A DNA stretch of 64,000 nucleotides from Mugil cephalus (GCF_022458985.1 NC_061781.1:326001-390000); one strand, 5' to 3'; shown: positions 13,420 to 26,221, counted from the stretch's first letter. A program made the numbers and translations. The notes: generated by a model from the sequence alone, not told the origin.

Positions 13420-15360
13420 AATCATGGCTGGACCGAAGTGATTGTCCGCGGGCAGAAGAGGGCTCCAAGCGGGATTCACGGCGGGGCTCCTTCTCCCTCG
13501 AGTGTCCAGCTCTCAAATAAGTACGCGACTGCGTCCGTGAACAAGAAGCCAGCGGTTCGGGACCCTCACCGGGAGACACCAACTGTTCCTGCAGCCACTG
13601 ACACGTTGCCCCTGCTGACAGACACCACAGCCTTCCCTCAACTCACGGCTAGCTGCCCTCCAGCAGGTGGGTGTCCAACGCGGGGCAGTCCGCCCCAGCC
13701 ATCCCGCTTCTCATCCCAGCGTAGGCGGCGCGCTGGCACTCCTCCCGTTCTCCTCACAAGACGAGGGATCACACCTGAGGTCCTGGTGCTGGTGGTGGGG
13801 TAGCTGAGCTGGATTGCCCCCCTGAAGACCGAGCCGACGCTCCCACAACCCTGGTCATCGGGGACTCGATTGTGAGGCATGTCCGCATGAGGGGGGCTTT
13901 TACCATGGTGCTTCCTGGAGCCACCGTTACGGACATAATGGGGAAAATACCTGACATCCTGAGCTCGCATCCACAGGCAAATAAGATTATCACCCATGCA
14001 GGTGCAAACGACATAACCAGACAACAGTCCAAACTTTTAAAGAAAGATGTCATCTACCTTTTTAATTCCGTCTCACGGTCCCAGGTGACTGTTTTTATCT
14101 CCAGCCCCACCCCCACCTGCGGCAGAAGGTTAGGCAGCTTCAGCAGGCTGGTCAGCCTCAACACCTGACTCTCCTCTGCCTGTAGCTCACATCAGGTGGG
14201 CTTCGTCAACAATTTTGACGTGTTCTAGGAGAGACGACATCTCTTTGGGTCAGAAGGGCTCCACCTGGACAGAGCAGGTACCCGCATGCTGTCTGCCGAC
14301 CTGACATACGGCATGCCAATCACCCCAAACACGCACCAGCTGTCCTGTCTGCCACCGATTGATGTCCCCCAGGTCCATGCTCCTATGCTTTCAGTTCCAC
14401 CTCTGACCACCATACACACAACACCGGACTTGAAGCTCATATTCACACCAACATTTCACCCATTCCTGTAATCATTACACACCATCACCACATCAGATAC
14501 TGTCATACCCACTCTGTGATCTTTCACAATCTTAGATCACTCAGGGAACAATCCACCTTTCCAATCAACAAGCCACCTGTTGATAAACTAAATCTACTAG
14601 AGTAGAAGGTAGAAGAGGAGGTAGGATGGCATCAATCATACATAAATCACTGACCTCAAATGGAGTGTCTTTTGACAGTTATACATCATTTGAGCACCAT
14701 GCCTTTACTTTTAGCAGCCCTCCAATTCTTTGCCTTATTGTATATAGACCACCCCATTGCTGTAGTTATTTTATCAGTGATTTTTCTGAACTTTAATCAA
14801 TTATTCACACCTCTTATAGAATGATTTTAATAACTTGTGATTTTAATTTACACGTTGATAATACCACGGATCTGATATCCAGAGAGTTTTTTAAAACTAA
14901 ATTGTCTTGATTTTAAGCAGCACGTCAAACTGCCAACTCACAACAGAGGACCTGGTCATAACCCATGGCCAGAAAAACAAAAACCCACCCCCTGTGGAGA
15001 AAAAATGATCAAATTAATAAGCTGAAAAGAAAATGCAGGAGTGCTGAGAGAAGATGGAGAAAAAGTAAACTGACAATTCGTTATGAGATTTTACGTCAAC
15101 AACTCAAAACCTACAATAATACAGTCAAAAAGGCACAAATTTCCCATTTCTGACAACTCATCACCAACCATAGAAACAACCCCTGGTTCCTCTTCTCCAC
15201 ATTTGATATTTTAACGTTACTAATTCTAAAAAGGTTTTTAAGGCACCAACAGATGAGTTTTGTGAGAACTTTGCAGACCACTTCAGAACCAAAATAAAGG
15301 ACATCAGATCTTGCCTTTTATCCCAACAGATTTCATCCATTGACACACCTGAGCTTTTCC
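13420..15360 (+). pseudogene. L2-like non-LTR retrotransposon, ORF1 esterase and endonuclease remains
   Basis: A GC-rich ORF1 (from about 13438) leads into an SGNH/GDSL-type esterase region: VIGDSIVRHVRMRGAF (about 13855), GATVTDIMGKIPDILSSHP and a degraded Asn block THAGANDITRQQS. From 14600 the endonuclease follows in broken frames (GRRGGGMAS..., CDFNLHVDN as the GDFN-like core near 14835). A linker before the reverse transcriptase gives KRKCRSAERRWRKSKL at about 15017. Stops and shifts are frequent. ORF1 esterases are known in the L2/CR1 group. The reverse transcriptase is missing, because the sequence changes to an L1 tail at about 15365. Confidence 0.75.
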
Positions 15361-15364
15361 AGAT

Positions 15365-16060
15365 GTATGGAGCGTTTTTTTTCCATTCTTCCTTTTCTTG
15401 CTTGAGATTTATAATCTTTGTCCAGGTCCTTCTACTGTACTTAAAACTGTTTGAGAGACAGATCTGGGAGTTCTGGATGATGTTTGGGAAGAGATTTTGC
15501 GGAGAGTACATAAGTCTTCAATATGTGCTGGTCACAGCTTTATGCATTGTGGAATCCTACAACAAGCTCACTACACTAAAGCCCGGCTTGCAAAAATGTT
15601 CGATACAGTGTCTCCACTATGTGAACGGTGCCAACAAGCCACAGCAAATTACTCTCACATGTTTTGGACCTGCTCTTCACTGACTAGATTTTGGTCTGAA
15701 ATCTTTAGTACTTTATCCAAGGTGATTGAAAGGGATTTAACTCCCAATGCCCTAACTGCCCTGTTTGGTGAATGGCCTTTCCCTCTTACTCTTCTCCCAG
15801 CTAAAAAGGAGTTGATAGCATTCACAACTCTGCTGGCCAGGAGATTGATACTGCTAAAATGGAAATCCCCAGTCCCACCTACCTATACAAACTGGGTTAA
15901 GGAGGTGCTTTATTTTCTCAAATTAGAAAAGATTAGACTGACTCTGATGGGTGAGGTTGCTTTATTTGAGAAGACCTGGAATCCTTTTCTGTCTTATGTT
16001 AGCACAAGATGTCCAATCACTGTGAACTGAGAACTGCAATGCTGAGTCTGTATGTTGTGT
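15365..16060 (+). pseudogene. L1-clade LINE, 3' end of ORF2
   Basis: A 177-codon frame (15497-16030) encodes the C-terminal segment of an L1-type ORF2 with the C-x2-C...H-x4-C-like knuckle (PLCERCQQA, YSHMFWTCSSL), followed by the conserved LARRLILLKWKS and an ending of about 50 residues. The section just before it is frame-shifted. The enzymatic domains are absent, which fits a 5'-truncated insertion. Confidence 0.75.
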
Positions 16061-16102
16061 TTTTTTTTCTCCACTCATTTACTTTATATGTGTATGTGTG
16101 TA

Positions 16103-16410
16103 CAGTGAATCCTCGTTTATCGCAGGGGTTACGTTCCAAAAAGAACCTGCGTTCATCCAGAAGTTTAACTTTTTCTGCGATAGTTAGCATCTTCCTCTGC
16201 CTTTTGGGTGTGTCCGCAGGTGGGTTTAGTCATGGAGAAAATTTGCAAACGTAAATTTGGCAAGCTGTACAGAGACGAGACATGGAGACTGTTGACATTG
16301 GTCTACAGTCCCTTAGCTAACCAGGATGCAGAACACAATGCACTGTAAAAAAATAAATAAAAAGCAAATCCGCAAAACAGCGAAGCTGCGAAAGGTGAAC
16401 CGTGTTATAG
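16103..16410. mobile_element. short non-autonomous DNA element, pogo/Tigger-like
   Basis: It is flanked by TA on both sides (16101-16102 and 16411-16412). The left end reads CAGTGAATCCTCGTTTATCG, and the right end in reverse CTATAACACGGTTCACCTTT. The inner parts of both arms share a TTCGC/TATCGC and GCGGA vocabulary. It has no frame of its own. Superfamily is inferred from the TA target and the ends only. Confidence 0.45.
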
Positions 16411-16414
16411 TAAA

Positions 16415-16658
16415 TGGTCTTGCTCTTATATAGCACTTTTCTACCTACTCAAAGGTACTCAAAGCGCTTTTACAGTCAGAGACACATCCACCCATTCACT
16501 CACACAAGCACACACACATTAACACACCAGCGCCAGTTTCACTGGGAGCAACTGGGGGTTCAGTATCTTGCTCAAGGACACTTCGGCATATGGCACACTC
16601 AGGGGATCGAACCGCTAACCCTTTGGTTCATGGACAATCCGCTCTACCTACTGTAGTA
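16415..16658 (+). repeat. teleost interspersed repeat (CACTGGGAGCAACT type)
   Basis: It contains TATATAGCACTTTTCTACCT, CCATTCACTCACACAAGCAC, CACTGGGAGCAACTGGGGGT and GGGGATCGAACCGCTAACCC in order, a block seen across fish genomes. It ends where the truncated Ty3/gypsy integrase begins. Confidence 0.55.
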
Positions 16659-16659
16659 C

Positions 16660-19600
16660 CTACTGACCTATGGCAGAAAGATTTCCACACTGCTGATGTG
16701 AATTGTGGACCTCGGTCGGATACAATGTCCAAAGGCAGGCCGTGAACTGTGAATACCGCTGATACCAGGAGCTAGCTGTTTCCTTGGCTGTGGGCAGTTT
16801 AGGCAGGGGCAGGTAACGAGCAAACTTGCTGAATCGGTCCACCACCGTGAGTATTACAGTCATACCTTTTGATGGTGGCAATCCAGAGATAAAATCCAGA
16901 GACAGGTGGGACCAGGGACGACGTGGTATGGGAAGTGGATGTAGGAGTCCAGGGGGTGGTTAATTGGATCCTTTATTCTGAGCACAGACGGGACAGGCTG
17001 AAACAAAGGTCTGCACATCCTTCCTCATGTTTGGCCACCAGAACCACCTGCGCAGAAACGCCAGAGAGCAGGCTACTCCAGGGTGGCATGAGAGTCTGGA
17101 GGAGTGGCCCCACTGTAACCGAACAGAGAGAGGTACAAACAGACGGCCCGGGGGGCCATTACCAGGGTCTGGCTGATGTTGCAGAGCCGTCCTAACCTCC
17201 TTTTCGATCTCCCAGGTGGCAGCTCCAATGATACAGGCTCTGGGTATAATTGTGTCAGGCTCGGCAGCTGTTTCTTTCTCGAACAGTCGAGATAGGGCGT
17301 CAGGCTTCACATTCCTGGATCTGGGTCTGTAGGTGAGGGCAAAATTGAAACGGCCAAAGAATAGGGCCCACCTGACTTGGCGAGGGTTAAGCCGTTTAGC
17401 GGTGTGGATATATTAAAAATTCTTATGGTCGGTCCAAACCACGAACGGTTGCTCGGCGCCCTCCAGCCAGTGTATCCATTCCTCGAGTGCCAATTTGACC
17501 GCCATTAGCTCCTGGTTACCAACATCGTAGTTTCTCTCTGTGGGAGACAGGCGATGGGAAAGAAAGGCACAGGGATGCAGTTTGTTATCCTCAGGGGATC
17601 GCTGGGACAGGACAGCTCCACCTCCCACGTCCGAGGCGTCAACCTCAACTACAAACTGTCAAGAAGAGTCTGGCTGGGTGAGGATTGGAGCTGAGGTGAG
17701 GTCTTCAGCTCCACGAAGGCTCCTTCAGCTTCCGGGGACCAGTCAAATGGTCTGGCAGGGGAGGTAAGAACGGTTAAGGGTGCAGCAATGTGCCTGTAAT
17801 TTCTAATGAAGCGTCTATAGAAATTAGCAAACCCCAAGAATCTCTGCAGCTGCTTTCTACTTTCGGGCTTGGGCCAATCCATGACCGCTCTCACCTTTTC
17901 GGGGTCCATTCTCACCTGACCTTGGGCTATGATGTGGCCAAGATATGTGATAGTGGATGCGTGGAACTCACATTTCTCTGCCTTGACGAATAGCCGGTTC
18001 TCCAGCAGCCGCTGAAGGACCTGACGAACATGCTGGATGTGCTCTGCTTGACTCTGAGAAAAGATGAGAATGTCATCGAGATAGACAAAAACGAATCTGC
18101 CCAGCATATCTCTCAGCACATCGTTAATCAAACACTGAAATACTGCGGCGGCGTTGGTGAAGCCAAAAGGCATGACGAGATACTCAAAGTGTCCCAGGGG
18201 AGTGTTGAAGGCAGTTTTCCACTCATCACCCTCACGGATCCGGATCAGGTGGTAGGCGTTGCGCAGGTCTAACTTAGAAAAGATGGTTGCCGCCTGGAGA
18301 GATTCAAAAGCAGAGTTCATGAGAGGGAGTGGATACTTTTACTTCTTTACCGTGATTTCGTTTCGTTCTCTTTCGTTTCAGCCCTCTGAAGTCAATGCAC
18401 GGCCTCAGAAATCCCATGGTATTCGGCTGGTACTAACGACAGGTCCGGTGGCACTGGTTTGGGTTTCGGAAGGGTTACAGAAGGAGGCAGAGCAGATCGC
18501 AAACTACGGGCTAAACAGGTGGGGCTCCAGTTCTTTATTTTGGCTGCAGTCCAGTCAATGTGAGAGTTATGAATAGACAGCCAGAGTGCCCCAAAACAAG
18601 AGGTATAAACGGAGAATCAATGACAAACAAGAAAATTTGTTCGAAGTGATTACCTGACAACTGGAACTGGACTGGGCAGGTGCGGGTGGTGATTCGAGCC
18701 AGTAGCCTCCCGTCGAGAGTGCTAGCTTCCAGTGGCTCCTCTAGTAGCTCGGTAGGCAGCCCCAGCTGTTTAACCAACCTGAAGTCCGGGAAGCTCTCAT
18801 CTGCTCCAGAATCTATGAGAGCTAGAAGCTCTAGTGTCTGGTCCTTCCAACTGAGGGTGGCATGTAACTGGGTTCGGGGACGGGAAGACAGAGGTATACC
18901 GGCCCGGCTCGCTAGGATGCTTCCCCTGGCTAGCGAGCCCTTTTGGTTTAACGGTCGGCTCGGGCAGGTGGCAAGGTAGTGACCCGGTCCTCCACAGTAG
19001 AGGCAGGCGTTGTTAGCCCTCCATCGCTCCCATTCCTCTGAGCTCAGCTGGTTTCGTCCTAGCTGCATAGGTTCGCCCCCGTGGTTCTCCTCTCGTGGTC
19101 CCGGTTCCTGTGGCAGAACAATATTGGAAGCGAAGCGAGATCTTACCGGGGCTGGGGAATGCTCCCTCTGACGAGGCGTGACGTCACCGCCCGAAGTACG
19201 CCTCTTCTCCCTCCGCCGCTCACGGCAACGATTGTCTATCCGAATGGTTAATGAAATTAATTCGTCCAAACCTTCAGGTTCAGGGTGAGATACTAATTAG
19301 CCCGTTCACAAATGCTGCCTGCAGGGACGCCCCATTCCACCCACTCTCTGCTGCCAGGGTCCGGAATTCAATGGCGTATTCCGCCACGCTCCGAAGCCCT
19401 TGACAGAGAGAGAACAGCCTCATGGAGGCGTCTTTACCTTGAACCGGGTGATCGAAAACTTTTGACATCTCGGCAGCAAAGGTGGCATAGGTGGTGGTGA
19501 CTTGATCCTGCTTCCTCCAGTGAACCGAAGCCCAGTCCAACGCCACTCCTCGCAGCAGCCCGATAAGGTAGGCGATCTTCGCTTTCTCCGTAGTGTACAG

Positions 19601-20299
19601 TATGTGAGGGGCTGGAGATCAAAGACAAGACCACACTGCATGAGGAACGTCTTGCATTCTCCCAAGTTCCCGTCATACCGTTCAGGTGGGGAGACCCAAG
19701 GCTCCCTGGCGGGGTTGGCTGTAGTTTGTGCTCCGGTAGCTAGCACTGGAGGTGGGTTTTGCGGTGCGCCCTGGAGATTGGCCCCGCAGATCGATAAATC
19801 CCGGAGCCCGGCAATTATTTCCTGAAGTGCGGTGCTGTGCTGGTCCAGGATTGCTCCTTGAGCGGAGACGGCGTGACGGACAGGCTCCAGGTCTGCTGAG
19901 TCAATTCTGGCCAGATCGTTCTGTCAGAACTGGTGACAGGACTCAAACGCAGACCAGGAGTTAAAGTGATTTTCAGTGGGTTTTATTTGAAAACACAGAA
20001 ATGAGTCGTGGCGTGAGTTGCTGAAGAGTCTGGGCGAGCGCATGGATCAGAGCTCCAGGGGTCATGGTCTGGGCTTGCTCGCAGACGGATCTAGTTTCAG
20101 GCAGAGAGTGTGAAGGTGAGCTGATGCGACGATCCGGCAGGGACTGGAAGGTCGGAATGGTCTTTTATAGGGGAGTTGATTAGGTAACGAGGAACCGGAG
20201 TGCAGGTGAGATGAGTAGCAGGTGTGTCATCTGGATTTGCCCAAACCACGCCCACCAGCAGCCCAAAAGTAGTCAGCTCATGGCTGATGGGTCGTGACA
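16660..20299 (-). mobile_element. Ty3/gypsy LTR retrotransposon (sushi-like), 3' truncated and frame-broken
   Basis: Read on the minus strand, the order is 5' LTR (19922-20299), gag (about 19280-19900), CCHC knuckle CLYCGGPGHYLATCP (about 18962-19006), aspartic protease core LIDSGADESF (about 18800-18830), reverse transcriptase 17649-18320 with YLDD in [11 protein letters not shown] (about 18070), RNase H (17413-17628, WTDHKNF), integrase zinc finger with H-x-H/C-x2-C features (16960-17310) and the start of the integrase core (16660-16881, [15 protein letters not shown]). This gag-PR-RT-RH-IN order is the usual one. Frameshifts lie near 19590, 18330-18530 and elsewhere. The integrase is cut short at about 16660 and the 3' LTR is gone. 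The gag and integrase wording resembles fish sushi-type chromoviruses. Confidence 0.88.
19922..20299 (-). repeat. 5' LTR of the sushi-like element
   Basis: On the minus strand the 378-bp unit begins TGTCACGACCCATCAGCC and ends CACCAGTTCTGACA, so it starts TG and ends CA. A TATAAAAG box lies near 20162-20169, and AATAAAACCC near 19980 could be the poly(A) signal. The leader before gag begins GAACGATCTGGCC. The outer edge abuts L1 sequence exactly at 20299/20300. Confidence 0.75.
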
Positions 20300-20870
20300 A
20301 CATCTTTGAGCAAGGGGCCTAATTTTCCAGAGAACGTCTTATAAAATTCAGTAGGAAAGCCGTCTGGACCTGGACATTTCCCACTTTGCATACATTAAAT
20401 GGCACGATTAATTTCCTGTGAAGAAACTTATCTTCCACAGTAGGAATATTCAGACCTTCAAAAAAACTATTCATTAGCCTCAGATCGGGGGGAAGTTCAG
20501 GAGTATATAAATAAACTAAATAAAATAACATAACATTAACATCCACTGAGTCTGATAGCAGTTCTGACTCAGATTGAGTTTGATCTATTACATGAGTAAT
20601 GTTAATATGGCTTAGACTGTAGGCAAGAGTCGTGCTTGGTTTCTGTCTGTATTTACATAACCTATGTTTAGATTTCAGCATAGCTCGTACAGCCTGGCCA
20701 GTTGAGAGCATGTTAAATTCAGCCTGACACAAAACACGCCTTTTATACAATTTTCGGGATGGGGCAATTGCATAGGCTGCTGTCCGGTACTGGACACTGG
20801 GAGCTGGGCCATTATTGATGAAGCTCACCAGAAGATCATAATAATCCTGCAATCCTATACACATGCTTTA
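20300..20870 (-). pseudogene. L1-clade LINE fragment, ORF2 linker to start of reverse transcriptase
   Basis: The frame at 20319-20864 (minus) has a linker like that between endonuclease and RT (KSKHRLCKYRQKPSTTLAYSL...), then a region with FFEGLNIPTVEDK. In another frame it reaches GNVQVQTAFL / KCPGPDGFPTEFYK-type text near 20370, the first RT block of L1. It is cut by the gypsy LTR at 20299. It lies opposite in strand to the L1 tail at 15365, so they are separate copies. Confidence 0.65.
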
Positions 20871-23365
20871 TTATTTATTTATTAGTTATGCTCTTGTCTG
20901 AGATACAGTGCATTTATTAGAAACTTTTTGTACATTTATTTTATTTATTAGATTATATGTTTAGGTGTGATGAGGAAGAACAGTCTATTTCATTTCTGAA
21001 TGACTTCTTTTCTTTTTTTGCAGTGTAGGTGCAAAAAACAGTTGTCACTGAAAGACCTGCTATTGGCCACTGATTTTGTTGTCCAGCATCCTAGTTGTCT
21101 TTGCTTTCAACTCTTTTGTGCTGTGGATGACTGTGTATCCAACATGGAACATGGAACCAGAGCTGAGATTGAAATAAATGACAACGTCAATATTCTGATC
21201 CTCCTTTGGAGATGACTTCATTGACAATATGTAAATGAGAGTAGCAGCATAGCCAGCAGCTAGACTGGCAGCAGCATGTCCATCCGAAACATTCAAATGA
21301 GAGCTCCGATAGTTTCAGGCTCAGGATGCTCTGGTTCTGTACCAGCTCCACAGCACTCCCATACTGAGTCTGCTTGTGCCAGTGAGACTGTGCCAGAGTC
21401 AAGCATATGGTCCTGTCAGACTTTGGTCTCATTGTTAGAATGTTCAGTTTTTGCATGGAAAGACGACATTCTTCCACTGCACAAGCACATGTGTCACTTG
21501 TGCCATGGAGGTGGGGCATTCAGTCAGAGCTGAGATGTCTGCCTCCTTTTTCACGCTGTTACATGGTCATGAGGTCATGACTTTGTTTTGCCATGTGTTG
21601 TTATCTTCTTTTCTCCTGCTTATGGAGTTAGGGAGGAAGTGCTTTGGAAGGTTATTTGATTCATTTCAAGGTAGAATTGTTTTGTTGTTTTCATTTGATT
21701 CATTTTTGTAAATAACTAACTTTCTTTATACATTTTGTGTCTTGGTGTCTACATGGGACCAGGGAAAGATGGGGGTCTAATCATGTTGTGTCCTAGACAC
21801 CCCTAGATGGGGCATAACAACATTCAGATAATATTTTTTCAGTTTCACTCTTCTGGTCTTGATTTGGCAGTGAGGCATAAAATAATGAACAATAAACAAA
21901 CTCACAACCGGGGTGGCACAGCTCGGTGGTTAGCGGTCATGCTTTCCAGTGAGAAGGTACTGGCTTCTCCAGGCGGCAACCTCCGGGCTGAGCGATGAAG
22001 CCCATGCGGAAGTGCAAAAAAACTACATGTTGGAATTATTGTACATAAGTTATCCCATATTTACTCTGAGTGTTTATGTATCTATTAATATCCAAGTATG
22101 CCAATGTGCAAGAGTATATATCTGTGGAGTTGTTTTTCAGGAAGGAGAAGTGGAGATACGTGATTTCTGCTGAGTCATCCCAGAGCCATCAGTGACATGC
22201 AGGAAGCGCGTCTCCGCCGCAGAAATACAGTTGAAGACGGAGCATACAGTCCTGAGGACAAGGTCGAAGCGATTAAACATGTACCAAGAAGAAGATAGTG
22301 CTTGTATCATTAGAGAAGTTGCAGCTATGTGCTCCCCTACCCATTAGCGCTGCAACTTCTGTTGTAACCAGGGACCTCCCTAAGGAAATAAAGAGAGGGG
22401 ACGGCGAGGTACGCTTCAGAGCGGTAGGAGATTGTAACTGAACGTATCTCTGCCGTTCTCCTCGCTAGTAAAAAGGAACTCTTGTCTTTCTCTTCTTTGT
22501 GCAATGTTTATGAATGTTTTAGGTTGCTGAACCTGACACTTTGAAAGTCATCACTCCATCGCCGATGGATTAAAAACATGAATCTCTAAATCATAACTGT
22601 ATTTAATGTATTACATATTATATTTTAGTCAGGACAAATGGCATCAAACCGGGAGTGAGGCCACCGTGTTAGCCAGCTGCTAGCACCTCGGATAGCGATT
22701 AGCCTAGCTCGGTAGCCTGAGCTAACCCAGTATCACCGAGTTGGGTGGGCGGGTTCCAACATTCAGGCTGCTTTAGTATGTTTTGATACTTCTTATCATT
22801 GTTGATCAATCACTATTCAATGAACATAAAAATTTCTCTCGAATCTCGTTTTAGAGTGCGGAATGTTGCGAGTGTGAGAATGGGTGTGAAATTACCTGAA
22901 ATTTTTCTGTTTACAAGTTCGTCCCAGCCACAATTTATACACTAGACACATGATTTTTTCCACAGTTGTAGACAAACTTGTTGTGTCTCTCACAATGTGC
23001 TCAGCAAAGCAGTGAGACGTACAGAATTTAAACTGCAAGCCTCTATTCACGGCAAAGTACCTGCCTGCTCTCCATTCACTCCAATGCAAAGATTGTCTGA
23101 GAGAAGGAGAAGAGACGTTTGTTTTTAACTCGCGAGTGTGTCCAAAATCTTTACTCTAGAAGGACAAAGAACATATCAAAGTCTTCAGGAAGCTCTTACG
23201 ACGCTCATGGTCTGCTTGTTTTTCTGATAGGAGCTACCGTTTTGTCACAGTGAGCAAAAATGTGAGACCAGCGAAAAGGAGGGAAATCTAGCTCTTTTCT
23301 GTGTCCTGGCTCCGCACGCTTCTGTCGTCAGTGACGACCACTGTGAGTTGCCACGGCAACCGTAA
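20871..23365. other. no gene seen
   Basis: Only short unrelated frames occur. At 21905-22005 a tRNA-like repeat piece is present (separate entry). At 22640-22760 a GC-richer patch rich in GCTAGC/TAGCC words looks repeat-like, but I could not place it. Confidence 0.4.
21905..22005 (+). repeat. teleost repeat with tRNA-like start, partial copy
   Basis: The text GGGGTGGCACAGCTCGGTGG, TTAGCGGTCATGCTTTCCAG and TGAGAAGGTACTGGCTTCTC resembles the head of the repeat at 63560-63770, which continues with the TTTGCATGTTCTCCCTGTGT block. Only the head is present. Confidence 0.45.
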
Positions 23366-23369
23366 GCTA

Positions 23370-23945
23370 ACTGTGCTAAATGTAGGCTAACTGTGCTAAC
23401 TTACAACAACACACAGCAACACACACTACACAGGTAACTTTGTGATTACAGTTACACATACACATGCGTGTGCAAGCGCACCCTCCTCATCCTCACCCAC
23501 CCACACACACAGGTGCGCTTAGATGCGCCACACACATGTACACACAACACACAGAAAACTTTATGTTATTACAATTACAGATACAGTCAGGAAGAGTAGT
23601 AGGATGTACAAACATGCGCGCATTACTCTCTCGCACACAGGCTAACTGTGCTTACCGTATGCTAACTGTGCTAACTTACAACAACACACACTACACAGGT
23701 AACTTACAGTCCTGGTGACAGGTGCCTTATCACACACACATGTAAAAGCGCATTATTCTCTCACACACTAACTGTACCATAACTGTGCTTACCGTATGCT
23801 AACTGTGCGACATGTGGGTCGAGTGTGCGACATGTGGGTTGAGTGTGCAACATGTGGGTTGACTGAACTAAATGTAGGCTAACTGTGCTAACTGCAGGTT
23901 AACTGTGCTCACTGTAAGCTAACTGTGCTAACCATAAGCTAGCTT
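23370..23945. repeat. ~20-bp minisatellite (GCTAACTGTGCTAA... units)
   Basis: Units close to GCTAACTGTGCTAAATGTAG recur with drift, best ordered at 23790-23945. A larger block with TACAACAACACACACTACAC is repeated at about 23400 and 23675. CA-rich stretches lie between. No coding content. Confidence 0.75.
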
Positions 23946-23954
23946 CTAGTTGTT

Positions 23955-24095
23955 ATTACTATTCTATCATTATATTATCTTTATTATTACCAGTATTATT
24001 ATAATTATATCACTATTATTATTATTATTATCATCATCATCATCATCATCATCATCATTATTATTATTATTATTACTATTATTATTATTATATAG
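23955..24095. repeat. (TTA)n/(ATC)n microsatellite
   Basis: Trinucleotide runs TTATTATTA, then eight or more ATC units, then TTATTATTA again. The open frame across it is poly-Leu/Ser and not a gene. Confidence 0.9.
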
Positions 24096-26221
24096 GATCA
24101 GCTCTGTTTTGTCAGCTTGCAGGAACTTACAGTATCCATCACATTATTTCCACTTTTTTGAGTGGCTCCCCTGAGGACTCAGACTTTTTACACACTGCAG
24201 GACACAGAGGAGAACTTTATTCGTCGTGGCTGTCCAGCTCCTAAATTCACATCACCCCCTGATCAGTATCGTCATCTCTATGAATAAAGTGATTTGATTG
24301 ATTCCAAATAGTCAAACAAAACAGATTCTTTGAATTACCAGAGGGTTAAGTGGCAGAACTTTGAAATATTCAAGGAAATATATCATAATAATAATATAAT
24401 AATAATCATAGGGTTGCCACCTGAGATGGGGCGACCGCAGTACTGGTATGTTTTATTTTGTAGGTGTTTTTAGTAAAGGGGTGATCAAGAAAGCAATTAG
24501 TCATATTTAAAACTTGAAATGCTGAACACATTCTTTATTGTACAACATTGTTGCATATGGTGTGCTGTTAATTAGGCTACATAAAACCTTAATGTGAACT
24601 TTGAAAATATAAACTAAATAAATTGAGAACTAAAAACAACAAAAACACTTGTAAACATATGTAAACACAACTCCTTCCCTCAACAGTCCTGGGTTCATCA
24701 TACACTGTTGTGTTTCTCTTGTCTGTGGAGTAGACCAGATTTAAACAGTCAACAGATATCCCTAACTTCTTTTTCCAAGTGTACTTCTTGTTATTCGCTT
24801 TTGAGGACGTGGTGGAGTCCCGCGTGCAGCGGACATTTTTAAAAGGCGAGTATTCTTCTTTGAGCAGCGCCTGTTTCTGGGCAACCGTGACAGTGCCACA
24901 CGCACAACAGAGTAGTACCACAACGTAGTATTTCCTGTTTTATTTTCTTCATTATTGTTAGATTTAGTGTTTATATGTGTGAGACAGACACATGTATTGG
25001 ACATTTATGAAAATACGGAACAAATCGCATCCAGGATTCCCTGTGATAGGCTGGCAACCTGTTGAGGGTGTACCCCGCCCCTTGCCCAATGGAATAGGCT
25101 CCAGCAACCCCTAGTGACGATAAGCAGTATAGGAAGATGAAACTCAGAACTGTGACCGTCTTTGTGACCTGTTTTGTCATTTTTACAGATTCTTTTGGAC
25201 AATAATCTGCTTTTTTGCACTGCCTATCTTGCACGAATTACCCCAATGTCTTCAATGTCCATGTTCACTGAGCCACTGAAATTCTCCGCCCACACTGCAT
25301 ATACTGACTGTCAGAGTTCTTGATTCTGTTTTTTTTTTTTTTTTTTTTGTATATATTTCGTACCTAATTCAGTGCTACTGTGAAAAGGCTATTTCCCATA
25401 TGTGGGATAAATAAATGTTATCTTATGTCTTGAAATGAGAGGGACATCATGTGTGACAGTATAAGACAGTATAAAGACAGCTGAGGACTTTCCTCAATCA
25501 TGTTACCTTCAGGGAATATGACCTAGACATAGACCATTTATTTATACATACCTGTTCAACAATAATTGATGGACAAAAAAAACTTGCCTGAAAAGTCTGA
25601 ACTTGCTCTGACATGAAAAATACATCTCAACATGTCCAGGAATCTGAGCTTTGAAAAAGTAATGAATACAGAAAACATACTAGTTACAACTTACACTTCC
25701 ATGTTTATATTTTCTATCCTCCTCCTCCTATGCCTGTTCTGTTTTGAGTTGACATAAAATATAAAACAAAATACAATCAAAAACTCACAGAAAATCTATA
25801 AAACTGTGACCAAACGTATACCAGAAAAAGGACTACAAGAACAACTACAAAAAGACATAGAGTGAAGACTAAGAAATCCAAAATAAAAAAGAGACACAAC
25901 ATAACTACAAAGAGTCAGAAAGACAGACAGGAGACCTCTAAAACAAACTGTTACCAAGATAACGGGACAATAATCAACAAGAAATGAAAACCACTCTCAA
26001 AGACTCTAGTTCTTTTTAACAAACATAACAGTAAGTAGAATGATATAAATAACAAAAGACATCAGCCATTGAAAGGAACTCAGTTTTTTAGTCATCTCTT
26101 TGCTGCAGCATCAACTGAGAAACACAAATATATATCATGGACGGATCATGGTGCAGGCCAATGTAATGATGTTTCACATGCATAGATTTTTTTAATTCTT
26201 ATTTCTTTCTTAGACTTAGAT
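24096..26221. other. no gene seen between satellites and the collagen 3' end
   Basis: At 25010-25135 there is a piece of a fish repeat (GATAGGCTGGCAACCTGTTG, GGGTGTACCCCGCCCCTTGC) also found at 51215-51432. A T-run lies at 25329-25349. The minus frame at 24589-24921 has no recognisable domain. Confidence 0.5.

Noticed and set aside
23955-24095. CRISPR-like regular repeats
   Set aside because: Trinucleotide microsatellite in a vertebrate genome; no spacer structure anywhere in the window.
24589-24921. 110-codon minus frame
   Set aside because: No domain, no splice context and AT-rich drift; not supported as a gene.
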